A stretch of 64,000 bases of DNA from Porodaedalea pini (Eukaryota; Basidiomycota; Agaricomycetes; Hymenochaetales; Hymenochaetaceae), in assembly GCA_002794775.1 (NCBI GenBank), contig NBAY01000077.1, forward strand, positions 62,001 through 126,000. Reading direction: 5' to 3'. A model generated the notes under the pieces. The model saw only the letters and a list, made by a program, of their open reading frames with translations. It searched no databases and was not told the origin of the DNA. The position numbers and the translations under genes were made by a program. Positions 49,069 through 60,600 of the stretch are shown here, one piece after another. Numbering within the stretch: position 1 is the first letter of the stretch; each line of letters opens with the position of its first letter.

Positions 49069-51125
49069 CTACTCCCAGAACTTCGGCATCTTCACCTGTG
49101 GCTCGCCAGCGCCGATCTCCAAGAAGTCAGATGGACGCTCCCTCTTATTACTGCGACGTCTATTACTAACCGGGAGACGCTGGTAGGCAGAGTCGAGTCC
49201 TGCCGGTTGCTGGTTGGGAAAAGGTGTTGCCCAAGTATTCTGCTGAAAGCCTTGATTCATGCTTCCGACGCCTTGCTGCGCCGTCGCGACGGCCGTCATG
49301 TCTGCCGCCAATGCTGCGAAGGCCTGCGCTTGCTGTAGCTGCATTTGGGTTTGCTGGAATTGGGTGGCAGTGGATTGACGGACAAGAACTGGCAGTGACG
49401 GATTTTGCAACATGACAGATAATTGGGTAACTTGACCCTGAAGCTGGGGGATGGTCTCGTTGACAAGCTGAGATAAATCAAAGTTGGAGCCCGGCTGGTG
49501 GTCGAACTGCACTTCTCCATCGTTTTGTAGCGCGGATTCATCCTTTGACTCCTATATGATTTAGTCAGCGATCAACAGAGCTCTCATGCAAGCTATGTGT
49601 CTCTCACCTCCTTCTTGCCCTCAGCAGCCTTCAGAGCGACTGCTTCAGCCTCATTATTTTCCTTGATCACTTTGTCAATGTAGTCACCAACCCGTGTACG
49701 CATCGGCTTGTCGACAATAAGATTATCAAGAGAAGGTATTTTTTTCGAGCACTTCGGACAGATGAAGTCGTTCTCAAGCAAATGAGAGTGTATACAATCT
49801 TCGCAATAGAGTGTGCTGCAACAGGGTGTTTTTACAGCCTCCAAGAACAGTTTATTGTCAATGGGACATGCCAAAGCGGGCTCGGTAGGAGGCTTCTCCC
49901 GGACGTCAGAAGGTGTTAGGCCTTTTACTCGAGTGAGTTGCTTCTGCCACGACGCGCTGACAGAAATGACAGGTTACTCAGCCAAAGAAGATGAAAAAAA
50001 AATGTAACGTACAGATCTGGTTGGGCAACTACGTATCCGCCGTCAGGTGTTACCATAACACCCTGCGTAAGCTTGCCTTCTGAGGGAGATTCGACAGCTT
50101 TGAGGAAACTACGCGGAATTCCAGTCGTCCGTTTAATGCGTGGTCTGTTATCGTATTCTCTGTCGTTATTTGTGGGACAATCATGTATCCAGTGCCCTTA
50201 GGATGGACCCAGTATGATTATGACCTTTGCATGTCGGATGACAGGCAGCTCACCTTTTGTACCGCAGCGATAGCATACATAACTTGGTGGCAGAGGACGG
50301 TCAGGTTGGTGGTGCGTTTGACGACTAACGAAAGTCTTTCCACCCCGTCCTGTACCCCTCATGTTGCTATAGATGGGGACAGCACTAGAGAAGAAAATGC
50401 GGTATAACAAGGGAAACAAGCATTTATTACAACGAAAGCAACAGGGATGAGTGACAAGGGAGCTAGAACTGACTGCGACATTTTTTCCTGAGTCTCTTCC
50501 CAGATGTCCGTCTGCGCCTTAAACATGGCAGCCATTGCTGCAGCCTCGTCGTCTTCAGACGAAGAGGCAGCGAGTTTCGGCGTCTTTAATGCGTAACACG
50601 AGTCAACAAAGCCCCAGCATACTTGTGGACGGGACATACCGAAACTCGGGCATTGGAAGATTCGTCCTTGCCGTCAAAGCGTATGGACATTGAGCCAGTG
50701 CCGACTCGAGCTCTCATAGAACTCGCTGCGAAGTGCTTCTCCCTCCCAGCTGAGTTGTCATTCGACGATGAGGCTGTAGAAGCTCCGCCCGCGATATACA
50801 TTGCGCCTTTACCCCTGCCTGCCTTGGAAGCAGGAATTCGTTTGACGATAACGGACGAGGATCGAGGAATTATGTACGAGTCATCCTTGTATTCTGTCAA
50901 GAAAAAACAAGTTAACTTTAATAAGCAGTGGACAGATATCGCAGATTGCAGCTTGCCCTGATCATTGGAAGGATCGAACAGAAGGAGGTCAAAGTCATTC
51001 GCTTTGAGATTATTAGCAATAACAATTTCCTTCTTAAGGTCAAAAACCGATATGCCTGTGCCATCGAATGAAACTTTCGATTCGTCTCTTTGTGACTTGA
51101 ACTTGTAATAAACAGACGAAGCCAT
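49069..51125 (-). CDS. MPE1: Cleavage and polyadenylation factor Mpe1 (RBBP6 type)
   Basis: Subunit of the mRNA 3'-end processing CPF complex. The N-terminal DWNN ubiquitin-like domain reads MASSVYYKFKSQRDESKVSF, FDLKKEIVIANNL and DSYIIPRSSSVIVKRIP. A CCHC zinc knuckle follows (CYRCGTKG, split by an intron from HWIHDCP). The RING/U-box-like domain is CPIDNKLFLEAVKTPCCSTL, YCEDCIHSHLLEN, CPKCSKKIPS. A Gln-rich C-terminus ends VKMPKFWE. About seven exons. Its promoter was shared with the SPB gene but is now separated from it by a 6.3-kb retrotransposon starting 149 bp upstream of the ATG. Confidence 0.92.
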
Positions 51126-51263
51126 GGCCCCAACTATGTTATGAGAGTTATGACAGTGTTGAAGTGTTGTAAGATGGCCTTTAAGCAGCTCGGTCCGATG
51201 GAATGTGCGATGTGTCGCCGTCGTCGTACTGAAGATCGTCCTTGACCGAGACACTTGACTCAT

Positions 51264-51274
51264 CTCTAAATCAT
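51264..51274. repeat. Target-site duplication, left copy
   Basis: ctctaaatcat, identical to 57530-57540. Flanking bases differ on both sides (t/c here, a/g at the right copy), so the duplication is exactly 11 bp. Confidence 0.9.
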
Positions 51275-51325
51275 CCAGACCGTGGGAAAGATTTTAGCGC
51301 TACAGTCTCTTACTCTCTATCAGCT

Positions 51326-53563
51326 ATGGACAACAAAATGTTGACCAGAGCTAAAGCATCTCTGCACAAGACAAAGTCTCTCCGTTCCCTTGTTAATCCC
51401 AAGGACCCCACCAAGTGTGAGGAGTGTAAACAGGATCTCCCCTACCACAGTCGCCAGTGTGTTAGCGGGGCCGTCAAGTTATGTGCCGTTTGTGGTCGCG
51501 ACAAGACCTACAACCACAACGACGCCGTATGCAAGCAAGTCGAGACGAATCGTTCAAACTGGTCACCCGATGTTGAGGCAGACGAACATGCCGCCAAGCT
51601 CCGTAAACAAGGGGACCTTCCCCCTACCCTAGATATCGAGTCTCAGAACACGCTTAAACGGTCGAATTCTGAGGAGGAACATCGTTCAATCCCTCCCCCT
51701 TCCCGTATCGACAACGATGCTATGGACGACGACGATCTATACATTCAGGACGCTCAGACCAGTCAAGCCCCTCAGGTCAACCAGGAGATGGTCAAAATCG
51801 ATGAACAATATGATCCGGAGATCGCCGAGAACGTCAACCGGTCATTTGCAGATCTTACTAAGGAAACCGTCAACACGATTAACACGCTCATCTCTCAACC
51901 CACATGGTCTTCCGACAAACCCTGGTATGAGGACGCTAATCGAGCCGGGTCCATCCTGGCCAATATCGGCTCCAACTTAGTATCCTGGATTAACAAGTCC
52001 AACACTATGGATGATCAGACATCCCTCCAGAACTCAGCCAACGAGAGTCTGGAAGCCTTTCACTCTACTTTTCGCATCCACTCACCTTCTTTCAAACACG
52101 TCTTTGAAAATATTTATGTTAACAGTCAAACCATTCGAGACCAGGAAATTACAGATACTATGCATGCTATGTCGAGGTCTATTCAGCACCTTTCTGCCAT
52201 TGTTTCTTCTATCTCCGAAAAAACTAACATAATCGAAAAACAGCTTTCTGTCGCCCCTGCTTCTTCAGTTCAGCGTTCGGCTCCTACTAACACTAACATC
52301 AATAAACAGAACAAAATCCTACCTGATCCGATTGGAGTTCGTTTTGTACACGACCCCAAATTCCCTCCTCCAGGCCCTATAGCCAAACAGCACGTTCAGA
52401 CCCCAAAAAACGGAAAATCAGAATATGCAGCCGCCATTGCTAAAACCCGCGTCCCGGGTTCCGGCTATCAAATGACTACGGAGGGCACCATCATTGCACC
52501 GGATGGTTACGCCCACTCAGCTCACAATGCTCCTCGTGGATCACAGACGACAATCTACCATCCTGCAGTCGATTCAGTCAGGGTCGACCAGGAAGGCTTT
52601 ACCATGGTTTCGTATGCTAAAGCGGCTCAAAAGAAACCTAAAACGGTTCTTACCAAGGTCACTCGAGTCACGGAACAGAGCCCCCAAGGGGAAATCTCGA
52701 CCGTCCCAATTAACCGGTCCAACGGGTCGGTGAATACGCGCGTTCGCAATGTTCGCCGTATCTTTTTTTCACTTCCAGGCGACCTTGCTGTTCGTCCTTC
52801 TACCATTTCTATTAAAAACACAGTACGTGCGGGTCTCAAAGGCAACCCACTTTTCAAACACCTCGTCATTCTCAATGTGGAATACACGTCTAACAGCAAC
52901 CTGCTAATTGTGTTTACTAACATTCGTTCTGATTTTGATACGCAATACAGCTCATTAGTTACCCAGCTTAACCGCATCATCAATATCTCTGGGGTGAAGG
53001 CATTCACCCCCTCACCTCAATTCAAGATGGTCATCCCCGGCATCCCTGTATTCAACAAAGACACCAATCTCATCTATTCGGAGAAGGACCTTCTCGACAA
53101 AATCTCTTCGCTACCACAATTCGAGGGGCATGAGTTCATGTTCCCGCCCCACTTCATGTCCTCTATCGAACGTCTCAACCAACGAGACTATTGCAATGTT
53201 TCGGTTGTCCTCAAGGACGATTCTCGCCTTTGCTTTGACCATTTCTTCCTGCATAATAACAGATCGGTCCCAGTTTTTGGCATCATCCGCCGTCTTGAGG
53301 AGATGAAAGCCTGCCCTACCATTAATCAATGCGATAATTGCCATCGCTTGGGACATGCTGCATCTAAGTGTCGATCAGTTGCACGCTGCGCGATTTGCTT
53401 GGAACCTCATCGAACGGCCATACATGTCGCTAAATGTGCCACATGCACTGCGTCCAATAACCTTCAATGCGAACACTTCGCCCTCTGCATCAACTGCCAG
53501 GGCAATCATAGCGCCAGGTCATCGGAGTGCCCAGCTCGCTGCAATTATAGGTCCCCATTCTAA
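51326..53563 (+). CDS. Non-LTR retrotransposon ORF1 protein (zinc-knuckle nucleic-acid binder)
   Basis: 745 residues from ATG 51326. The frame is open upstream to an ATG at 51242, but that lies outside the element (left of the target duplication), so it is excluded. Unusually, two CCHC-like fingers lie at the N-terminus: CEECKQDLPYHSRQC and CAVCGRDKTYNHNDAVC. The usual C-terminal knuckles follow a basic region: CDNCHRLGHAASKC, CAICLEPHRTAIH and CINCQGNHSARSSEC. ORF1 proteins package element RNA. The stop TAA at 53561-53563 is followed after ttttatg by ORF2, so ORF2 is probably reached by reinitiation. No break seen. Confidence 0.88.
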   Translation: MDNKMLTRAKASLHKTKSLRSLVNPKDPTKCEECKQDLPYHSRQCVSGAVKLCAVCGRDKTYNHNDAVCKQVETNRSNWSPDVEADEHAAKLRKQGDLPPTLDIESQNTLKRSNSEEEHRSIPPPSRIDNDAMDDDDLYIQDAQTSQAPQVNQEMVKIDEQYDPEIAENVNRSFADLTKETVNTINTLISQPTWSSDKPWYEDANRAGSILANIGSNLVSWINKSNTMDDQTSLQNSANESLEAFHSTFRIHSPSFKHVFENIYVNSQTIRDQEITDTMHAMSRSIQHLSAIVSSISEKTNIIEKQLSVAPASSVQRSAPTNTNINKQNKILPDPIGVRFVHDPKFPPPGPIAKQHVQTPKNGKSEYAAAIAKTRVPGSGYQMTTEGTIIAPDGYAHSAHNAPRGSQTTIYHPAVDSVRVDQEGFTMVSYAKAAQKKPKTVLTKVTRVTEQSPQGEISTVPINRSNGSVNTRVRNVRRIFFSLPGDLAVRPSTISIKNTVRAGLKGNPLFKHLVILNVEYTSNSNLLIVFTNIRSDFDTQYSSLVTQLNRIINISGVKAFTPSPQFKMVIPGIPVFNKDTNLIYSEKDLLDKISSLPQFEGHEFMFPPHFMSSIERLNQRDYCNVSVVLKDDSRLCFDHFFLHNNRSVPVFGIIRRLEEMKACPTINQCDNCHRLGHAASKCRSVARCAICLEPHRTAIHVAKCATCTASNNLQCEHFALCINCQGNHSARSSECPARCNYRSPF

Positions 53564-53567
53564 TTTT

Positions 53568-56500
53568 ATGATGGATATATCGGTATTTTCTTTGAACCTT
53601 CGTAACTCCATTCCAACTTTCGACTATTTGATTCGGGCTTTCTCCTCTTCCCATGTTGCCCCTGACATTCTTTGTTTCCAAGAGATTCCTACCATTCATT
53701 CAATCGTTCCCTCTAAAGTCTCTTCATCTGGTACTCCCATCTTTCATCTGTGCAACCCCGCTCCTTATTTTGCTTTTCGTCCATCTTCTTCTGAGAATCC
53801 AAGGTGTTGTACATTGGTACACCCCCGCATCATCCATCGTGTTTCCCTCTACACGCCTGGTTCGTTATCACCCAATATTATAGTTACCTCAATTTCTCGA
53901 GGTGATCTATCCCCTCTTTTACTTTGGAACATCTACAATTCCCCATCTCGTCACGAGTTTGAGAACCCCCTTCCCTCTCTTGACCTTCCTTCTAATATTT
54001 TCATCAGGGATTTTAATCGTCACGCGGATCTCTGGTCTTTCACAGAGCAATCTCATGCATTCTCTCAATCAACAGCCCTCGTTGACTGGATCAACGATAA
54101 CGGCTTAACCATTTGTAACCCCCCTTACCAGCATACCTACTTCAATTGGGCCTCTGGCGCCAAATCCATTATTGATCTTATTATCGCTTCAGACGATTTC
54201 GCCCCACTCCTTTTAGAAAGCGCTGTCATTTCAGACCCCTCCCTTGATATTGCATCTGATCACCTCCCCATTTGTTTTTCTTTTGGCGTTAATGATTTGG
54301 CTGCGCCCCTACATCACCCCCTCTGTTCTATTCGTCATAAAGACATACCCTCTTTTATAGGGGAATTCTGCGATTCTAACTTATTCTCCTTTTCGTTGGT
54401 GGGAATCGAATCCCCTAAGGCGCTGGACGACCTCCTATTTTCCCTTCACTCTTCCCTAACAGACTTCGCTACTGTTTTTCTTCATAAGCAAAAACCTCGT
54501 TCGTACTTCGGCCCCATTCAATGGTGGACGGAAGCGTGCTCCACTCTCTATCGCGATCACTGTCGTAACCCACGGCCCGAGTCCAAAAAACTCCTTGACA
54601 TTGAAACCACTCGAGCCAAGAATGCTTTCTTCAGTTCTTGCCTCCAACAATCCGATGTGCATACTGCCTGGCGCAATCAGTTCCTTGGTATGGCTCGCCG
54701 CCATGCTCCAATCGGCACGCTCCGCATGTCAAACGGTTCATTCACCCTGACAGAATCCAATAAATCATCCCTTTTTTGTGAGACGTTTTTTCCTCCCCTA
54801 TCGCACACTCCAGAGGTCATCCCTCTCCCCACCCTCGCGGAGTTTCGTCCCATCGAATTAAAGGACATACACGCTGCCCTTCACGGAGTCGATCGAGAGA
54901 TGAGTCTTGGCAACAGCCATATCTCGTACAAACATTTGGAGCTCCTTATCGAGCACTGCGGTCAATTTTTTGCGGACCTTTTCTCTTTGTGTTTAAAAAT
55001 TGGACACTTCCCCTTACCCTTCAAAACGTCGCTCGTTACTTTCATTCCTAAACCCAAACGTTCTGACTTTTCTGTCCCCAGAGCGTTTCGTCCCATTACG
55101 TTGGTTGATACCATCGGTAAACTGTTCGAACGCATTCTCTTTAACATTCTTCAACCCTTTTTTGAACTTCACGATCTTCTCCCCGACGCTCAGCATGGGT
55201 GCCGGAAAAATTGGTCATCACTTTCAGCTTGTTACGAACTACTTTCTACTATTTTAACTCAACCTTTTATTAGGAGCACTAGTGACGGGTTCAGCACCTT
55301 AAACCATCGACATCGCTACTTGATTACTTCGATCCTTACCATTGACATTCAAGGTTTTTTCGATAACATTTCTCACAATCGCCTTCTTTCAAAACTTATT
55401 CATTCCAATGTCAACCCCAACATTATTCACGTTCTCTCGGGCTGGCTCAGAGACCGGCCCATATCGTTTCATTTTAATAATTACTTTTCCCCTCCTTTCG
55501 TCAAACTCAATTGCGGGGTTCCTCAAGGGTCCCCTTTGTCCCCTCTCATTTCAATATTTGCGGCAGCCGACGCTATCATGGCCTATAACGCCCGTTTTGG
55601 CCCAAACCGTCCTTTACTTGCTTACATGGACGACCATCTTCTTTATGCTCGTTCGCTCAGCATTCGTTCCAACCTAGTACGCCTTCGCAATCAATTCCAT
55701 TTCATTTCACTTCAATTTCAATCACTTGGTTTATCCATTGACCCTGACGCTATCAAACTTCTCCACATTCTTCCTCATATGCAGATTGCACATCTTACCT
55801 TCCATTTGTTCTTAACTGATTCCTCTTCGTCCACAAACACTGCGTTATCTCTCCCTAACAACCGTGTTATCCGCCCTTCTCGTCATCTTACGTGGCTGGG
55901 CATTATTTTTTCGTTCGATCTGTCCCCCAAACTTCACTTCAAATCCCGGGCCAATAAAGCTCTTTCCACCCTTCATCAACGTTCTTTCCTTTTCAACCGT
56001 ACCAACGGCGCATATCTTCAATTTGCATGTCTTCTATATTTTGGCTTAATCCGCTCGGTCGCCATCTATGGTGCCATCCTTTTTGCAGAGTCCCCTCTTA
56101 TTTCAATTCTACAAAAAACTCAAAACCGTTTTCTTCATACAGTATTTAATTGTAATGTTCACCCAGGTGTGGCGGAATCCCTTATATCCTGCCCACCCCT
56201 CTCACTTTTCATTCATTCACTTTCTCAATGTTTCCTTCTCTCCTATTTTTCCTATTCTAAACATAGCCCTGCATCAAACCAATATTTAATGTCATCGCTA
56301 CTTCCTAACATTACGATTCCCAAATCAGTTTCTTTCCCTATGTTCACTCCCATTCATTCACGTCTCATAATGACTCCCATTCCTTCGTTTTCGCAATGCC
56401 CTCGTGCCATATGCAACTTCAACTCCTTCTTTCTACATCCACCCCCATATCAATATTTCATTTTCACAGATGGCTCCATCATACCGAAGGACGACGGCTC

Positions 56501-57389
56501 CCTCAACGGCGGCCATGGTTTCGTTATTATGCATAATCATCAAGAACTAGCTGTCTTTTCTTCAGCAGCGCACTCTCTTTCAAACATTCTGTTTGAAGAG
56601 CAGGAAGCGCTCATCGCAGCCATGCGACATATCTCTTCTCTCCTTGCGAAATGCTTCACTCCCATACACATCCACATCGTCTCGGACTCGCTCAATTGCG
56701 TCCAACTTATATTCTCGAATGACCCCTGACATGCGGACTTCATTATCCTTTTCTGCCGTCTATGCGGCATATTCCTCGCCCTCCACCACGAGGCCTCGCA
56801 TATCACAATCCAGTGGCTCCCATCTCACCGTGGAGTATTGGGTAATTCTAAAGCTGATAAGCTGGCTAAAGACGCCGCTACCAACCCTCAGCATGAGACC
56901 ATGCCGGAATTGCTCCCCAATCTGAAGGCGCAAGTACAGCTCGACCTTGTTCGTGACTGGAAAGCCAACATCATAAACTTACGAGGACACCGCTCCATTC
57001 TCCAACCGTCCTCCTTTATCCTTCACCCAACGCGATCCCTACATCCATTTTTGAAGCTCTCTCCAAGGAAGAAGATACACCATATAGTTCAAACACACGC
57101 TGTCAGCCTGTTGCTGAACACGCTTGATTTGCATAACCGAAACCCTACACCGCGTTGTCCGGACCCACTATGTGTCAAACACGATGTCCATCATATTCTT
57201 AATTGTTGCACCTTTTTCGCGCTCGTTCGTAATGGCCTTTTTCATCAACGATCCTTACCCTTAGACTTTGCTGAATGGTTTCGTCCAAACAACTTTCTCC
57301 TTCTCTTAAAATTCGCCTACTTCTCATTCCGTCGCCCCCCAGACAGCATGCCCCATTTATCTGAATTACCACCGTCCTTTGACCTTTAG
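53568..57389 (+). pseudogene. Non-LTR retrotransposon ORF2 (endonuclease, RT, RNase H), one premature stop
   Basis: ATG 53568 starts the AP-like endonuclease (MMDISVFSLNLRNS, ILCFQEIP, DFNRHADLW, SIIDLIIASDDF, SDHLPICFSF). RT follows: AFRPITLVDTIGKLFERIL, ILTIDIQGFFDNISHNRLLS, GVPQGSPLSPLIS and the YMDD box in LLAYMDDHLLYA. RNase H has FTDGS, EEQEALIAA, VSDSLNCV and PSHRGVLGNSKADKLA. A C-terminal Cys/His segment (CPDPLC, HDVHHILNCC) is typical. TGA at 56727-56729 interrupts RNase H where an Arg codon is likely; the same frame continues 219 codons to the real stop. RT could still be made from the truncated product. In the endonuclease, IRDFN replaces the usual GDFN. Confidence 0.88.
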
Positions 57390-57529
57390 CAACGTTCTTT
57401 AACATCCGTTACGCCTTCTCTTACCATTTACCAAACACCTGTTTTCATGCGCTACGTAGTTGATTCCTATCTTGTTCCGGTTCCTATGCGGTTGGCTATC
57501 TGTTAGTAGTAGACAGCAGATATTATATA

Positions 57530-57540
57530 CTCTAAATCAT
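57530..57540. repeat. Target-site duplication, right copy
   Basis: ctctaaatcat, identical to 51264-51274, directly after the element's tattatata end. Confidence 0.9.
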
Positions 57541-57649
57541 GTGACATCATCACGTGCGGTCGCGTTTCGCGCGTCCGGACTCTGGAATTCAACTATACGC
57601 TTGCAGCCCGAGACGTGTGCACTTTCGCCTGTGTTCCTTGTAGCGAGCC
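57541..57649 (+). promoter_or_regulatory. Right half of the split MPE1/SPB-gene promoter, with a CACGTG box
   Basis: 109 bp between the retrotransposon and the next start codon. It holds tgacatca followed by an E-box CACGTG (57551-57556), typical of bHLH/Cbf1 sites. Before insertion it was joined to the 149 bp upstream of MPE1. Confidence 0.5.
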
Positions 57650-60600
57650 ATGTCCATGCCAACAGAGACCCCTTCTCGGATCTTGAGACGCATCAAAGAG
57701 GATGAAGCTCGCGATGCCGACATGCCGTCTCTGCCTTCACTCCCTGCTTTCGACGAGTCCGCCATCGATGAAGTCAACAGTACTTCTGTTTCTTTAGAAG
57801 ACAATGCTCCTACACCACACGTTAATCTACTGGCCACACAACGCCGCATACATCAGTCGTCTCCGACTCCGCCACACACAGCCCGTTTTCGCGTCGCAGG
57901 AAACGAGCTAATAGTGCAGCCTTTCAGGTCCAGCGCTCCGGCTTTACGCAGGAACGCAGTTGAGACTGAAAATAATCATTCGGACGCCTGTTTTCATTCG
58001 TGGCAGAGACGGGACGAATACGATGAAGATAGCCAAATTAGTGGAATAAAACCTGCGGAGAACCCTCTTGACAGTGAAGCTCTCTCTGAATGGAATATCG
58101 AACAGGGGTCGGATGAAGTTGACAAGGGACCTTCTCTGGCTGAAGCTCCTATTGCTGTAAACAGGAAATGCTCGCCAAACTCGTCGCCTCTGCCGGACAG
58201 TACTTTCGAGGTCGATAGAAACCGCGTGTCAATTGTGAAACCGCAGGGCTTCGATCGTTCTGAAAGCACTGGTTCTTTCCCAAATGTATGTCATATTCCT
58301 TATTGTTGTTAAACTCTTTTTTAAAGAAAATAAACCTCCAACGTGCTTGCATAGTCATTCAACCTATACGATTTCAAAGATGTCGCGGTTCGTAAATCGC
58401 ACGATCCTACCCGACCACCAACTTTGGCTCATTCACTTTCGTCCTCATCCGCGTCTACCTCGAGCTTACTCAAGGCTTCCATTTCTCATTCTCCTAAATG
58501 GAACTCCGGCCAAAAAATAGCAAACTCAACGTCTCAGGAGTCTGGTGCGGATGTCATTCATGCCTTACAGACCGAAGACGAAGAACATCTCCCCCCAACC
58601 AGTGCCAGCGGACCTTCGGTGGCTGAAGACGAACAGAGCAGCGATAAGGCATCTGAGTCACAAGAGCCCACCTTCTCATCGGAAGACGCGGAAAACACTC
58701 ATGTGACTGGTGGCCGAAGTGTTCACTTTCGCTTTCCCCCAGCGATGTCTTCCCCTTCAGCAATGTCAACACCTACTTTAACTTATCAGTCGCGCGCGGG
58801 TGCAATTCGGTCTGGAGGGTACGTAGAGGATTATCAAGAAGATTTTAAAGAGGCGGATGATTTGGCAACCCCGTTACCTCGCAGGAAGTCGTTCCTGCTT
58901 AGTGTCGTTAATTCCACCACCCGACCTCGTCTAACTTTCCCTACTCCTCATCCTCGAGTCCCTCTTCAGACAGCGAGTAACCTGGCTGCTGGACTTATAC
59001 CAGGTCCTTCTCGTCCCTTTAAAGTAGGAGGCGGGAGGGCACGGTTATCTCACCCTCTGTCGCAGGTTACTACCTTCATTCCTTCGACGCCTCGTGACAC
59101 CTCGTCCTCCGGGTTGGAAGCCGATTATAACCCAGAAGGAGCAGCCAGTGCTTCATTCGTGTCTACTGCTTCCTCTCACGACTTGACAGTCCATCACCGC
59201 GCAAATGCGTCTTTCGACCCTCTGACTGGCCCTCAGGGCGTTGGCCGGTTTAACGCGGGGAAACTCAACACGTATCTCCACGGCCTGAATAGGCGATTGC
59301 AGGAGGAGAATGAACTTCTCGTAAACAGGATTAGAAGTCAACAGCTGGAACTTGAGGTGCTCTACGATCAAGTTCAGCACCGAGAACTTAGCGGAGTCGT
59401 GGAGGATGAGGCGGCCGAACAATGGGTGCTTGAGAAGGAAAATCTGGAGCAAAAGGTCGCCGAGCTTGGGCAAATAGTCAAGGCTCGGGACAAGGAACTT
59501 GCAGATGAACAGGCAGAGAGAATGCGCGATAAAGAAAGATGGAAAGAAAGGATGACTGAAGTCGAGAATGGCGTTGGGCAAATCGTTTTGGATTTAGAGA
59601 AACGTGTCGAGGATGCTCAGATAAAGCTCAGCGGTGCAACTGTTGAATGTCAGCTCCTCAAGCAGCGCGCAGAGCAGGCCGAGCAGATTATGGCCAATGA
59701 AAATGAGGCCGGATCTGCTCTACGCTCAGCCAATGACGATAGGCTCGAACAGGATGTACAGACTCTAGCGCACCAGCTGCAAGGAAGGGAAGATGCGTAT
59801 ACTGCGATACAGGCCTTACTCGAAGACAAGGAGAAAGAGACATCCTCTCTAAAAGGTTTAATTCGAGATCTTGAATCGAGTCTCCAAGTCTCGCGGGAAA
59901 CCATCGAGACTTCACAGGAAGACGCAAGGGAGCTTCGCAGAGAGCAAAGGGAAATCAAAGAGGAACTTCGAGTTGCTCAGACAACGGTCAAAAAACTTAA
60001 GGCAGAGTCGAGCCTGGCTTTCGACAAAGCCAAAAACTTCGAAAAACAATTGGTTGAGGCAGAGAAAAGACTTGCGGGGAGCGAAGAGGCATTAGAAATT
60101 GCGAACGAACAAGTTTTAATCTCCTCGAACGAGCTCGACGAAGCGAGGCTTAACGCTCAGCAGTTAGAAAACGCGTTGGAGGAGAACGACAAGAAAATTC
60201 TTTCAGACGATAAAGAGTTACTCGAACTACGGCTAAAGTTGGCGATCATGGAGCGCGGACACGATAAAACTGGGTCTCTCAGTCAGTCACAAGATAAGTT
60301 GAAAACGCTGAATGAGATCGACGTTGGAGCACTGGAGGCAGAACTTGCTGAAGCAACCAAAGAAATTGGACGCCTAACTGCCTTGCTCAATCAGAACCCT
60401 GCACGCAGGGCTATTGAGAAAGCCAAAGAGTCCCGAATCAATCTTCTCGAGAAGGAGAATGAGGAATTGCTGGATCAACTACGTTTAACGCGCGATCCGT
60501 CTTATTATGCTGCCCCGTTCCGGAATGCAAGCTTGAGTGGCCTCTCACCTATGCATAGACAACTCATCAATTTATCGATGAGAACACCCAGAACTCCGGG

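Larger units (their letters stand above)
51275..57529 (+). mobile_element. Full-length non-LTR retrotransposon (two ORFs, APE-RT-RNase H)
   Basis: The 6255-bp insert lies between exact 11-bp direct repeats. It has a 51-bp 5' UTR, ORF1 with zinc knuckles, a 4-bp gap, ORF2 with AP-endonuclease, RT and RNase H, and a ~140-bp 3' UTR ending in tattatata with no poly(A). RNase H plus two ORFs fits the Tad1 or a related I-like group of fungal LINEs; the clade was not determined. There are no terminal repeats. Clean ends and a nearly intact ORF2 point to a fairly recent, full-length insertion. Confidence 0.92.

Noticed and set aside
51242..51325. ORF1 N-terminal extension starting at ATG 51242
   Set aside because: It lies outside the element: the target-site duplication at 51264-51274 shows the insertion begins at 51275. 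The upstream codons are host promoter sequence that happens to be open.
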